A stretch of 64,000 bases of DNA from Hymenobacter rigui (GCF_003944715.1 NZ_RWIT01000009.1:123001-187000); one strand, 5' to 3'. Numbered from the stretch's first letter, positions 51,885 to 60,189 are shown. Program-made: numbers and translations. Notes: a model not told the origin generated them from the sequence alone.

Positions 51885-53834
51885 ATGACAACTTCAGTTT
51901 CTTCCTCCGCAGCGCTGCGGCGCGCCACCCCGGCCGGGGTACTGGTGGCCCTGGGCATTGTGTACGGTGATATTGGCACCTCGCCGCTGTACACGGTGCG
52001 CGGGGTGTTTGCCAACCGGCCCGTAACCGAGGACGTGGTGCTGGGCACCATTTCCTGCGTTATCTGGACGCTCACGCTGCTCACCACCGTGAAGTATGTG
52101 CTCATTGCCCTGCGCGCCGACAACCACGGCGAGGGCGGCATTCTGGCCCTGTACGCCCGGCTGCGGCGGCTGCCGGTGCGCCGCCTCTACCTGGTGGCCA
52201 TTGTAGGGGCCGCCGCCCTGCTGGCCGACAGCATCATTACCCCGCCCATTTCGGTGGCCTCGGCCATTGAGGGGCTGCGCATCCTCCGGCCCGGCCTCAA
52301 CACGGTGCCCATCGTCATCGGAATTCTGGTGGCGCTGTTTGCGTTTCAGCAGTTCGGTACCCAAGTCATCGGCAAGCTGTTCGGGCCCGTCATGACGGTG
52401 TTTTTCTCGATGCTGGCTGTGTTGGGTGTGTACCATCTGGGGCAGGATCTGAGCATTCTGCGGGCCTTCAACCCCTACTACGCCCTGCACATGGTCACGC
52501 AAGTGCCGGGCGCGTTCTGGCTGCTGGGCTCCATTTTCCTGTGCAGCACCGGCGCCGAGGCCCTGTACGCCGACATGGGCCACGTGGGCCGGCCCAACAT
52601 CTACCTGTCGTGGACCTTCGTGAAAACCTGCCTAGTGCTCAACTACCTGGGCCAGGGGGCGTGGCTGCTGCAGCACCTGGGCCCGCCGCTGGGCGAGCAG
52701 AACCTGTTTTTCCTCTTGATTCCGCAGTGGGCGCTGCTGCCGGCCATTGGGCTGTGCACGCTGGCGACCATCATTGCCTCGCAGGCTCTCATTTCGGGCT
52801 CGTTTACGCTGGTGATTGAGGCGCTGCGCCTGCATTTCTGGCCCAAGGTGAAGGTCGATTACCCCACCGAGCTGCGCGGGCAGGCCTACGTGCCGAGCCT
52901 GAACTGGCTGCTGTGCGCCGGCTGCGTGGGCGTGGTGCTGTACTTCCGCGAGTCGGGCAATATGGAGGCGGCCTTCGGGCTGGCCGTGACGGTGACCATG
53001 CTCATGACCACGGCCTTGCTGGCGTTTTACCTGCGCATGCGCCGCGTGAACGGCCTCTGGATTGCGCTGCTGATTGGCACCTACGTGCTCATCGAGGGCT
53101 CGTACCTGGTGGCCAACCTAGCCAAATTCACCCACGGCGGCTGGCTTTCGGTGCTGCTGGGGGCGGTGATTCTGCTGGTGATGCTGAGCTGGATTGTGGG
53201 CCAGCGCGTGCGCAACGACCTCACCGAGTTTACCCCGCTGGCCGAGTATCTGCCGCTGCTGCAGGAGCTCAGCAACGACGCCTCGGTGCCCAAGTACGCC
53301 ACCCACCTGGTGTACCTCACCAAGTCGGACGACGCGCGGCAGGTGGAAAACGGCATCATCCACAGCATCTTCAAGAAGCGCCCCAAGCGGGCCGATGTGT
53401 ACTACCTCATCCATGTGCACACCACCGACGACCCCTACACCCGCCGCTACCACGTGACGCACGTGCTGCCCAACGAGCTGGTGCGCATTGATTTCTACCT
53501 GGGCTTCCGCATCGACCACGCCCTCAACTACATGTTCCGGCAGGTGGTGTCGGAGCTGGTGCGCAACGGAGAAGTGGACATCACCAGCCGCTACGAAAGC
53601 CTGCGCGGCCAGGACGTCACCGGCGACTTCCAGTTCGTGATTCTCAACAAAACCCTGCCCTACGAATACCTGCTGCGTGGCTGGCAGCGGCTGGCCCTGC
53701 GCCTGCACGGCTGGCTGAAGCGCCTCGGTGCCTCCGAAACCGAAAGCTTCGGTCTCGACAACAGCTCCTTCGTCATCGAAAACGTGCCCCTGCACATGCC
53801 CGCTAGGCCCGAGCTGCAGTTGCAGCGGGACTAG
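51885..53834 (+). CDS. kup: Kup/HAK-family potassium uptake protein
   Basis: The 649-residue product has about 12 membrane helices in the first 450 residues. Family signatures include GIVYGDIGTSPLYTVRGVF at the start, LRADNHGEGGILALYARLR and CSTGAEALYADMGHVGRPNI. A cytoplasmic C-terminal domain follows. Kup is a proton-coupled K+ importer with lower affinity than Kdp, best at low pH. It is inserted between the two HAMP proteins in the kdp region, so both uptake systems lie together. GTAGTTTG just before the ATG resembles the -7 box with one base missing. Confidence 0.97.
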   Translation: MTTSVSSSAALRRATPAGVLVALGIVYGDIGTSPLYTVRGVFANRPVTEDVVLGTISCVIWTLTLLTTVKYVLIALRADNHGEGGILALYARLRRLPVRRLYLVAIVGAAALLADSIITPPISVASAIEGLRILRPGLNTVPIVIGILVALFAFQQFGTQVIGKLFGPVMTVFFSMLAVLGVYHLGQDLSILRAFNPYYALHMVTQVPGAFWLLGSIFLCSTGAEALYADMGHVGRPNIYLSWTFVKTCLVLNYLGQGAWLLQHLGPPLGEQNLFFLLIPQWALLPAIGLCTLATIIASQALISGSFTLVIEALRLHFWPKVKVDYPTELRGQAYVPSLNWLLCAGCVGVVLYFRESGNMEAAFGLAVTVTMLMTTALLAFYLRMRRVNGLWIALLIGTYVLIEGSYLVANLAKFTHGGWLSVLLGAVILLVMLSWIVGQRVRNDLTEFTPLAEYLPLLQELSNDASVPKYATHLVYLTKSDDARQVENGIIHSIFKKRPKRADVYYLIHVHTTDDPYTRRYHVTHVLPNELVRIDFYLGFRIDHALNYMFRQVVSELVRNGEVDITSRYESLRGQDVTGDFQFVILNKTLPYEYLLRGWQRLALRLHGWLKRLGASETESFGLDNSSFVIENVPLHMPARPELQLQRD

Positions 53835-53838
53835 CGGT

Positions 53839-53936
53839 GTAGAGACGCAATATTTTGCGTCTCGTCGTTGAACAGCCGGTACCGCAACTGTCATCCAATA
53901 TCACCAACGACGAGACGCAAAATATTGCGTCTCTAC
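53839..53936. repeat. Intergenic palindrome of the GTAGAGACGC family, copy B
   Basis: Arms at 53839-53870 and 53905-53936 are 32-bp perfect complements and equal the inner arms of copy A at 50709. The loops differ entirely. It starts 5 bp past the kup stop, so may serve as its terminator. Confidence 0.92.
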
Positions 53937-53967
53937 CTCAATTCCCTGCCACCTCACCATTTCACCG

Positions 53968-55131
53968 ATGAACGACGACCAACAGCGCGACCAATCGGCC
54001 GAGCGGTTTCTGCGGCTAGTGCAGCAGCGGCGTCGCGGGCGGCTGAAGGTGTACCTGGGGCTGGCCGCCGGCGTGGGCAAAACCTACCGCCTGCTGCAGG
54101 AGGCCCACGAGCTGCGCGCCCACGGCGTGGATGTGGTGCTGGGCTACGTGGAAACCCACGGCCGCCCCGGCACGGTGGCCCAGCTGCGCGACCTGCCCAC
54201 CGTGCCGCGCAAGCACATTTTCTACAAGGGCCGCATGCTGGAGGAGCTGGACGTGCAGGGCATTCTGCAGCGCCGGCCCTCGGTGGTGGTGGTGGATGAG
54301 CTGGCCCACACCAACGTGCCCGGCTCCGAAAACGAAAAACGCTGGCAGGACGTGGAACAGCTGGTGCGGGCCGGCATTTCGGTGCTCACGGCCGTCAATA
54401 TTCAGCACCTCGAAAGCCTGCACGACCAGGTGCTGCGTATCACCGGCACCGACGTGACGGAGCGCGTGCCCGACCAGGTGCTGAAGCTGGCCGATGAAGT
54501 GGTGAACGTGGACCTGACCGTGGGCGAGCTGCGCGCCCGCCTGGAAGAAGGCAAAATTTACGATGCGGCCAAGGTGCCCACGGCCCTGCAGAACTTCTTT
54601 CAGGCCGAAAACCTGCTGCAGCTGCGCCAGCTGGCCGTGCGCGAAACGGCCAACCTCATCAGCCGCCAGATTGAAACCGACGGCGGCGGGGCCGCACCCG
54701 TGGCCCCCGAGCGCCGCAACCAGGACCGCCTGCTGGCCTGCATCAACGCCAACGCCCCCGCCGCCCGGGAAATCATCCGCAAAACCAGCCGCCTCGCCGA
54801 CCGCCTCTCGGCCGCGTCCTGGGCGGTGCTCTACGTACAGACGCCCCGCGAATCGGCCGACCGCATCAACCTGGCTACCCAGCGTCACCTGCTAAACAAC
54901 CTGCAGCTCACCACCGAGCTGGGCGGCCAGATTCTGCGCGTGAAAGCCACCGACGCGGTGCCCGAAATCCTGCGCGTGGCCCAGGAAAAAGGCGTCACGC
55001 TGCTGATTTGCGGCGTCACCAGCGAGAAAAGCTGGTGGCAGCGCCTGTTGCGCCCCGGCGTCACGCGCCGCCTCATCCGCGCCGTAGCCCGCTCCCCGCT
55101 GGACGTGGACGTGTTTCTGGTGAGTTATTGA
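53968..55131 (+). CDS. Free-standing KdpD N-terminal sensor (KdpD domain plus UspA-like domain)
   Basis: The 387-residue product matches the cytoplasmic N-terminal part of KdpD: GRLKVYLGLAAGVGKTYRLL with Walker A (about 31-39), LGYVETHGRP, VVVVDELAHTNVPGSENEKR with Walker B, and LTAVNIQHLESLHD. A UspA-like domain follows from about 250 (QDRLLACINANAPAAREIIR to the end). It has no membrane helices and no histidine kinase. E. coli KdpD is about 894 residues with both. It probably senses K+ or nucleotide and signals to the separate kinase encoded 171 bp downstream. Confidence 0.94.
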   Translation: MNDDQQRDQSAERFLRLVQQRRRGRLKVYLGLAAGVGKTYRLLQEAHELRAHGVDVVLGYVETHGRPGTVAQLRDLPTVPRKHIFYKGRMLEELDVQGILQRRPSVVVVDELAHTNVPGSENEKRWQDVEQLVRAGISVLTAVNIQHLESLHDQVLRITGTDVTERVPDQVLKLADEVVNVDLTVGELRARLEEGKIYDAAKVPTALQNFFQAENLLQLRQLAVRETANLISRQIETDGGGAAPVAPERRNQDRLLACINANAPAAREIIRKTSRLADRLSAASWAVLYVQTPRESADRINLATQRHLLNNLQLTTELGGQILRVKATDAVPEILRVAQEKGVTLLICGVTSEKSWWQRLLRPGVTRRLIRAVARSPLDVDVFLVSY

Positions 55132-55142
55132 TGTAGCGCGAA

Positions 55143-55285
55143 GCTAGAAACTAGCTCCCCTCCTTGGAAAGGAGGGGTCGGGGGTGGTTGATAATCGTCA
55201 GCACATAGGCTAGCTCTAGTTTTTAGCTCTAAAAAATCAACCACCCCCAGCCCCTCCTTTCCAAGGAGGGGAGCTAGTTTCTAGC
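55143..55285. repeat. Palindromic repeat element between the KdpD-like and kinase genes
   Basis: Arms at 55143-55177 and 55251-55285 are 35-bp perfect complements (CTCCCCTCCTTGGAAAGGAG inside). Each arm has its own small hairpin (CCTCCTT-GG-AAAGGAGG). It is related to the elements at 46163 and 48436 (shared CCCCTCCTT and GGTGGTTGA). Confidence 0.9.
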
Positions 55286-55302
55286 CCTGATACTGCCTGC
55301 CC

Positions 55303-57051
55303 ATGAACCTCAAAACCAAAATCACCCTGGCCTTCGTCACCATGCTGCTGCTGCTGCTGGGGGTGAGTGCGTTTACCCTGTTCTCGCTCAACCGCCTCGA
55401 CCGCACGGCGCGCAACGTGCTGCAGGACAACTTCTACTCCGTAGAGCTGGGTCAGCGAATGCTGCGGGCCCTCGACAGCGTGCAGACCGCGCCGCCGGTG
55501 GCGTTGGCCAGCTTCCGGGAGGCCCTTACCCGCGAGGCCGGCAACGTAACGGAAGCCGGTGAGCAGGTGGTGGTGGATAGCCTCACGGCCACGCTGGCCC
55601 GCTACGAGCGGGGGCCCCAGGCCGCCACCGCCGCCCGCCTCCGCACGCTCACCTACCGCATGATTGACCTGAATACGCAGGCCCTCACCCGCAAAAACGA
55701 AGCGGCTAACCTTGCCGCCACCCGGCAGCAGCGCTACGTGCTGGCGTTGCTCACCTTCGCGCTGCTGACCTCCCTGCTGTTCGTGCTGAGCGTGCCCGAG
55801 GCGGCCGTGGGGGGCCTGCGCAAGCTCACGGCCAGCATCGAAAACGCCACCAACCAGGATTACTCGTCCTCCATTCCGGTGGAAAGCCACGACGAGTTTG
55901 GCACCGTGGCGCGGGCCTTCAACCGCATGCTGGTGCAGCTCCAGGACTACCGCACCTCCACGCTGGCCCAGCTGATGGCCGAGCGCAACCGCGCCGCCAG
56001 CATCGTAAACAACCTCGACGAGGGTCTTCTGCTAGTGGACGAGCACCGCCGGGTGCTGCTGGTGAACCCCGTAGCCGCCGAGCTACTGGGCCAGCCCGCC
56101 GCCGGACTGCTGGGCCAACCCGCCGACGAACTGGCCCGCCACAACGACCTGTTCCGGGAGCTGCTGCGCCACCTGGATACGCCCGCCGCCCAGCGCCCCC
56201 AGGAGGCCGCCCCGGTGCTCACCCTGGCCCGCAACGGCGAGGAAGTGTACTACCGCGTGGCCGTAAACGACGTCATCAGCTTCAACGAGGCCCTGGATAA
56301 GATGGAGTTCGTGGGCTCCATTCTCACGCTGCACAACGTGTCGGAGTTCAAGAAGCTGGATCAGGCCAAGTCGAACTTCCTGGCTACGGTGTCGCACGAG
56401 CTGAAAACGCCACTGTCCAGCATCAACTTCAGCCTGAAGCTGCTGCAAAACGGCAAGGTGGGGTCCGTGAACGAGGAGCAGCAGCGCATTCTGGCCACCA
56501 TCAAGCAGGAAAACCAGCGGCTGCTGAAGCTGGTGGGCGAGCTGATTGACGTGTCGCGGCTGGAATCGGGCAACATACAGCTCAACTTCCAGCCCACGCA
56601 GGTGCACGACATCGTGCAGTTCGCCGCCGATACCATCCAGCTCCAGCTCCAGCCCAAGCAGCTCACCCTCGATATTCAGGTGCCCGCCGAACTGCCCCCC
56701 GTGCGCGCCGACATCGAGAAAACCACCTGGGTGCTGCTGAACCTGCTGGCCAACGGCATCCGCTACTCGCCCGAGCAGGGGCAGCTGCACATTCGGGCGG
56801 CGCTGGCCCCGGGCGGGCAGCAGGTGGAGGTGCTGGTGCAGGACCACGGCCCCGGCATTGCGCCCCAGTACCAGGAAAAAATCTTCCAGCGCTTCGTGCA
56901 GATTCCCGACAAAACCGGCTACCGCGGCGGCTCGGGCCTAGGCCTGAGCATTGCCCGCGAGTTCATCGGCAGCCAGGGCGGGCAGCTGTGGGTGGAAAGC
57001 GAGCTGGGCAGCGGCAGCACCTTCCGCTTCACGCTGCCGGTGGCGGGCTGA
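55303..57051 (+). CDS. Membrane histidine kinase (HAMP-PAS-HisKA-HATPase)
   Basis: The 582-residue product has membrane helices at about 7-28 and 145-165 around a periplasmic domain, a HAMP domain (166-218), a PAS domain (about 222-350), HisKA with phospho-acceptor His365 (ATVSHELKTPLSS), and an ATPase domain with the N box NLLANGIRYSP, DHGPGI and GGSGLGLSI. It is not a KdpD-type kinase (no DUF4118). Given its place after the KdpD-like gene and the lack of any other kinase, it is the likely partner of that sensor and of the sigma-54 regulator at 41590. Confidence 0.95.
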   Translation: MNLKTKITLAFVTMLLLLLGVSAFTLFSLNRLDRTARNVLQDNFYSVELGQRMLRALDSVQTAPPVALASFREALTREAGNVTEAGEQVVVDSLTATLARYERGPQAATAARLRTLTYRMIDLNTQALTRKNEAANLAATRQQRYVLALLTFALLTSLLFVLSVPEAAVGGLRKLTASIENATNQDYSSSIPVESHDEFGTVARAFNRMLVQLQDYRTSTLAQLMAERNRAASIVNNLDEGLLLVDEHRRVLLVNPVAAELLGQPAAGLLGQPADELARHNDLFRELLRHLDTPAAQRPQEAAPVLTLARNGEEVYYRVAVNDVISFNEALDKMEFVGSILTLHNVSEFKKLDQAKSNFLATVSHELKTPLSSINFSLKLLQNGKVGSVNEEQQRILATIKQENQRLLKLVGELIDVSRLESGNIQLNFQPTQVHDIVQFAADTIQLQLQPKQLTLDIQVPAELPPVRADIEKTTWVLLNLLANGIRYSPEQGQLHIRAALAPGGQQVEVLVQDHGPGIAPQYQEKIFQRFVQIPDKTGYRGGSGLGLSIAREFIGSQGGQLWVESELGSGSTFRFTLPVAG

Positions 57052-57121
57052 ACAGGAGAGGGGCCCGTGCAGTGTTGATAGACTCAGTTGTATCTGAAAA
57101 GCAGTCTGCAACTCGCCGAAC

Positions 57122-57210
57122 GTCATGCTGAGCTTGTCGAAGCATCTCTACCGCTTCGGTGAATAGTATCTGTCGAAGCGGTAGAGATGCTTCGACAAGC
57201 TCAGCATGAC
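57122..57210. repeat. Intergenic palindrome of the GTCATnCTGAGC family
   Basis: Arms at 57122-57158 and 57174-57210 are 37-bp perfect complements starting GTCATGCTGAGCTTGTCGAA. It has the same core as the repeat at 23046 apart from a C/T change that is matched in both arms, i.e. a compensated change. The rest of the gap (57052-57364, 313 bp) shows no other feature. Confidence 0.9.
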
Positions 57211-57364
57211 CGTTCTGTTTCAGCTACATTCTAGCCCAAAGCAAGCTCAACGGCGCGCAAATAAGATTTAGGGTTTATGCGGCGAATGGGAGTAGCCTCA
57301 CGTACAGCTACCTACGCCACCCCGCTACTGGGGCGGGCCATTCCTTTCTTAGATCTGCTTCACC

Positions 57365-57823
57365 ATGAAATTTCCCCTGCTTGCTGCCGCTTTGTTGCTG
57401 ACGGCCACCGCCGCCTCCGCCCAGATTTCCCCTTCCGAGCCCCAACGAGGCGGAACGCTTAATCAGACCACCGTGCCGCCGCCCAACCCGGCCAACCCCA
57501 CCACCAACCCCGGCACGCTGGACCAGCGCACCCCCACGACTACCAACCCCACCCAAACCAGCCTACCTAGTGCCATCGACCAGCAGCCCACCACCATGCC
57601 AACCAGGCGTTCCGGTGACATGCGCGGCACCACCCCAACGGGCACCCCGCGTACCCGCACTATGAACAATGGTACGGGCACCATGAACAATGGCACCCGT
57701 ACCATAAACAACGGCACCCGCACCATGGGCAACGGCACCCGCGTCAGAACGACACCCGGTACCACCACGCCTTCGACCACCACGCCCTCTACTACCACGC
57801 CGGCCGGTACCACCCGCCCGTAG
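57365..57823 (+). CDS. Secreted low-complexity Thr/Asn/Pro-rich protein
   Basis: The 152-residue product has a signal peptide (MKFPLLAAALLLTATAASAQ). The mature protein lacks a recognisable fold. It contains tandem repeats of a six-to-seven-residue unit (TMNNGTGTMNNGTRTINNGT) and then PSTTTPSTTTPAGTTRP. The composition suggests an extended, possibly O-glycosylated, surface or linker protein; Bacteroidota O-glycosylate at D-S/T-A/I/L/V/M/T motifs, which are few here. Function is unknown. A terminator follows immediately. Confidence 0.8.
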   Translation: MKFPLLAAALLLTATAASAQISPSEPQRGGTLNQTTVPPPNPANPTTNPGTLDQRTPTTTNPTQTSLPSAIDQQPTTMPTRRSGDMRGTTPTGTPRTRTMNNGTGTMNNGTRTINNGTRTMGNGTRVRTTPGTTTPSTTTPSTTTPAGTTRP

Positions 57824-57841
57824 CGGAGTGCATCTACGCAC

Positions 57842-57878
57842 AAAAAAGCCGCTCCGTACTACTACGGGGCGGCTTTTT
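57842..57878. terminator. Rho-independent terminator
   Basis: AAAAAGCCGC and GCGGCTTTTT form a 10-bp stem with a 16-nt loop between the convergent genes ending at 57823 and 57902; U-runs exist on both sides. Confidence 0.88.
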
Positions 57879-57901
57879 ATGTGTTGAAAAGTAAGGGCCA
57901 G

Positions 57902-58249
57902 CTAGCGGGCGTCTTCCAGCTGACCGCCGGCTTTCAGCAGTTGGTCGGAGAGGGTGGAGAGGCCGCTGCGCACTTCGTCGGGGGCGGTGCGCACCACTTC
58001 GGCCAGCTGGCTGCCCAGCATGCTCAGTGAGCGGCCAATGGCGTCCCCGTTGAGGCCGGCGTCGCCGGCGCTCAGCAACGACTGCAAGTTGCCCAGCTCG
58101 CGGCCGATGTCCTGCAGGGCTGGTTCGCCGCTTTGCAGCAGGTGCTGCTGCCAGGTTTCGGTGTTGTCCATGGCGGCGGTGAGCGGAATGCCCGTCAGGC
58201 CGTTGCCGAGGGAATGAGTAGTCGCGTTAAGCAGGTCGGTGAATAGCAT
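57902..58249 (-). CDS. Hypothetical helical protein (115 aa)
   Basis: The start at 58249 (MLFTDLLNATTHSLGNGLTG) is used as the more upstream ATG at 58315 lies in spacer-like sequence. The product is predicted mainly alpha-helical with heptad-like leucines (LSMLGSQLAEVVRTAPDEVR, then LSTLSDQLLKAGGQLEDAR), and has no signal or membrane segment. I do not recognise the family. It ends in a shared terminator with the convergent secreted protein. It is 83 bp downstream of uvsE on the same strand, so may be co-transcribed with it. Confidence 0.6.
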   Translation of the reverse strand: MLFTDLLNATTHSLGNGLTGIPLTAAMDNTETWQQHLLQSGEPALQDIGRELGNLQSLLSAGDAGLNGDAIGRSLSMLGSQLAEVVRTAPDEVRSGLSTLSDQLLKAGGQLEDAR

Positions 58250-58332
58250 CGGGAGAGAGGAGAAGTAAGTTGAGAACAGCCAGTGTGGCGTGTTGGATAG
58301 CTGTACGGCAGGCAAGCGCCAGGGGTTAAGCT

Positions 58333-59247
58333 CTACCGGGCCGTCGGCAACGATACGGCCAGCCGGCCCACGTCGCGCAGGATGCCGCAGGCCCGGCCGG
58401 CGCTGGCTTCCTTATCTTTGATTTCGAGCATGATGTCCACGTCCAGGTCGCCCAAATCAAGCAGAAAGCCCCGGAACAGGTCTTCTTCGATGCTGGCCGT
58501 GTGCTTGCCTTTCCGCTCGCCGTGGGCCTGGGAGCTGTAGTCCATCATCATTACCCCGTCGCGGGTGGGGTGCCAGGTGGCGGCGGCTAGGCGCAGGGCC
58601 TCGGCCATCGGCTCGCCGTGGTTCAGGCACTCGTGGTGGAAGTTGTCGAACAGGACGGGAATGCCCACGGCTTGGTGCACGCGCAGGCAGTCCTGGAGGC
58701 TGAACAGCCGGTCGTCGTTTTCGATAACCAGCCGGGCCCGCACGGCCTCGGGTAGCTGCTGGTAGGTGGCAATGAAGCGGCTGATGGCCAGCTCCCGGTC
58801 GCCGTAGAGGCCGCCCACGTGAATCTGGAGCTTGTGGGTGCTGTCGAGGCCCATCAGGTCCAGCATCGAGCCCTGGTACACCAATTCCTGCACGCTACGC
58901 TCCACAATACCGGCATCGGGCGAGTTGAGCACCACAAACTGGTCGGGGTGGAAGGAGATGCGCATATCGTGGGCTTTCACGAAGTCGCCTACCTGCCGGA
59001 ACTCGGCCGCAAAGCGCGTTTGCCAGGGAAAGGTGTTGATGGGGTGGGAGCCAAACGGCACCACGCCCGAGCCAATCCGGAAAAACAGCAGATGCTGCTC
59101 CACGTTCCACTCCAGAATGCGCAGCAAGCAGCGCAGGTTATTGCTCACGGCCGTTTCTACCCGCTCATCGGAGTAGGAGGCCAGCCGGAATGTGCTGGTC
59201 GTAGTGCAGTCCAGCGACTCATTCACGCAAGGATATCCAATCTTCAT
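58333..59247 (-). CDS. uvsE: UV damage endonuclease UvsE/UVDE
   Basis: The 304-residue product starts MKIGYPCVNESLDCTTTSTF, the typical UvsE N-terminus. The TIM-barrel metal-site residues appear in ISFHPDQFVVLNSPD, LQIHVGGLYGDRELAISRF, LVIENDDRLFSLQD, VLFDNFHHECLNHG and VDIMLEIKDKEASAG. The enzyme nicks DNA directly 5' to cyclobutane dimers, (6-4) photoproducts and abasic sites, starting a repair route separate from UvrABC. It fits the UV-tolerant habits of Hymenobacter and relatives. It has a clear terminator behind its promoter side, shared with the next gene. Confidence 0.96.
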   Translation of the reverse strand: MKIGYPCVNESLDCTTTSTFRLASYSDERVETAVSNNLRCLLRILEWNVEQHLLFFRIGSGVVPFGSHPINTFPWQTRFAAEFRQVGDFVKAHDMRISFHPDQFVVLNSPDAGIVERSVQELVYQGSMLDLMGLDSTHKLQIHVGGLYGDRELAISRFIATYQQLPEAVRARLVIENDDRLFSLQDCLRVHQAVGIPVLFDNFHHECLNHGEPMAEALRLAAATWHPTRDGVMMMDYSSQAHGERKGKHTASIEEDLFRGFLLDLGDLDVDIMLEIKDKEASAGRACGILRDVGRLAVSLPTAR

Positions 59248-59280
59248 AGCCGGGCTGTACGCAAGTCAAAGGGAAAAAGT

Positions 59281-59334
59281 AAAAAGTCAGAGCGTGTATG
59301 GCCTGACTGGTCATCATACACGCTCTGACTTTTT
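59281..59334. terminator. Long hairpin terminator
   Basis: A 20-bp perfect inverted repeat (AAAAAGTCAGAGCGTGTATG and its complement) with a 14-nt loop lies in the gap 59248-59359. On the minus strand it follows the stop at 59360 and ends the gene upstream of uvsE. Confidence 0.88.
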
Positions 59335-59359
59335 GTTTTTTCTTCTTGATGTCAGAAGT

Positions 59360-60043
59360 TTACTTCACCTCGTAGCCGGTGTTATCCTTGAAGTTTTTGT
59401 TGTAGCGGCGGCGGTTCTGGCGGTCCAGCTCGGCGGCTTTGGCGGCGGCTTCTTCCTTGTTGATTTCCTCCATTTTGCGGCGCTGCTTGCCTTCCCGCGA
59501 AAACTGCTCATACAGCAGGCTCACGGGGCTGGCCAGAGTAGGTACCGGAGCCTTGGGTGCGGCCGAATCGACGGGGAACAGGGGTTTGGGCGCGGGTGGG
59601 CGCTTCACGGCGCTGGTGGGCGCGGTGCTGGGCCGCTTGATGTTACGCAACGCCCGGTTGATAGTGGCGCGGTCAGGGCGTCCTTCGGTAATGCGTACCT
59701 CGCCCAACTGCACCGTGTCCTGCTGTAGCTTGATCTGGATAATCAGCTGCGAAAGGCCGGTGCCGCCCAGCGGCAGCCGCTGGGCTTTGTAGCCAACGGC
59801 CCGAAATACCAGCGTATCGGTGCTGTTGACTACAATATTGAAGTCGCCTTCCTTATTGGCTACTACACCGGCACGGGTACGCTGGATAAGCACGGTAGCG
59901 CCCGGTACCGGCCGCCGGGAAGCCGCATCGGAAATGCTGCCGGTTACGCGCACCTGGGCCTGCACCAGCCCTGCCAACAACAGTAGCGGCAGCAGCAGCA
60001 ACCCACGCAACACCCAACGGACAGGTAAACGGAAACACATCAT
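59360..60043 (-). CDS. Exported protein with carboxypeptidase-regulatory-like (CarbopepD_reg-2) domain
   Basis: The 227-residue product begins MMCFRLPVRWVLRGLLLLPL, a signal peptide ending near LVQAQV. Residues about 30-115 are a beta-sandwich domain (VTGSISDAASRRPVPGATVL, then TDTLVFRAVGYKAQRLPL) of the type found at the N-terminus of SusC proteins but here without a barrel. The rest is charged, with a Lys/Glu/Asn-rich helical tail (GKQRRKMEEINKEEAAAKAA). Stand-alone proteins of this kind are common in Bacteroidota; their role is unknown. It ends in the terminator at 59281. Confidence 0.85.
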   Translation of the reverse strand: MMCFRLPVRWVLRGLLLLPLLLLAGLVQAQVRVTGSISDAASRRPVPGATVLIQRTRAGVVANKEGDFNIVVNSTDTLVFRAVGYKAQRLPLGGTGLSQLIIQIKLQQDTVQLGEVRITEGRPDRATINRALRNIKRPSTAPTSAVKRPPAPKPLFPVDSAAPKAPVPTLASPVSLLYEQFSREGKQRRKMEEINKEEAAAKAAELDRQNRRRYNKNFKDNTGYEVK

Positions 60044-60189
60044 CAGGCAACAAACTAACGCACCCCGGGCAGATAAACCCAATAAAACCTACCGACTACG
60101 GAGCATCATCGACGGAACAACGCCGAAAGGAGACAAAAAGAGCCCCGGGCGTTGCAGCCCGGTTCAGGATAGGCGGTGTGGCAAAAAAA

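Noticed and set aside
57650..57800. Possible minisatellite or CRISPR in the 57.7-kb repeats
   Set aside because: The repeats are in frame within a secreted protein and have no spacers.
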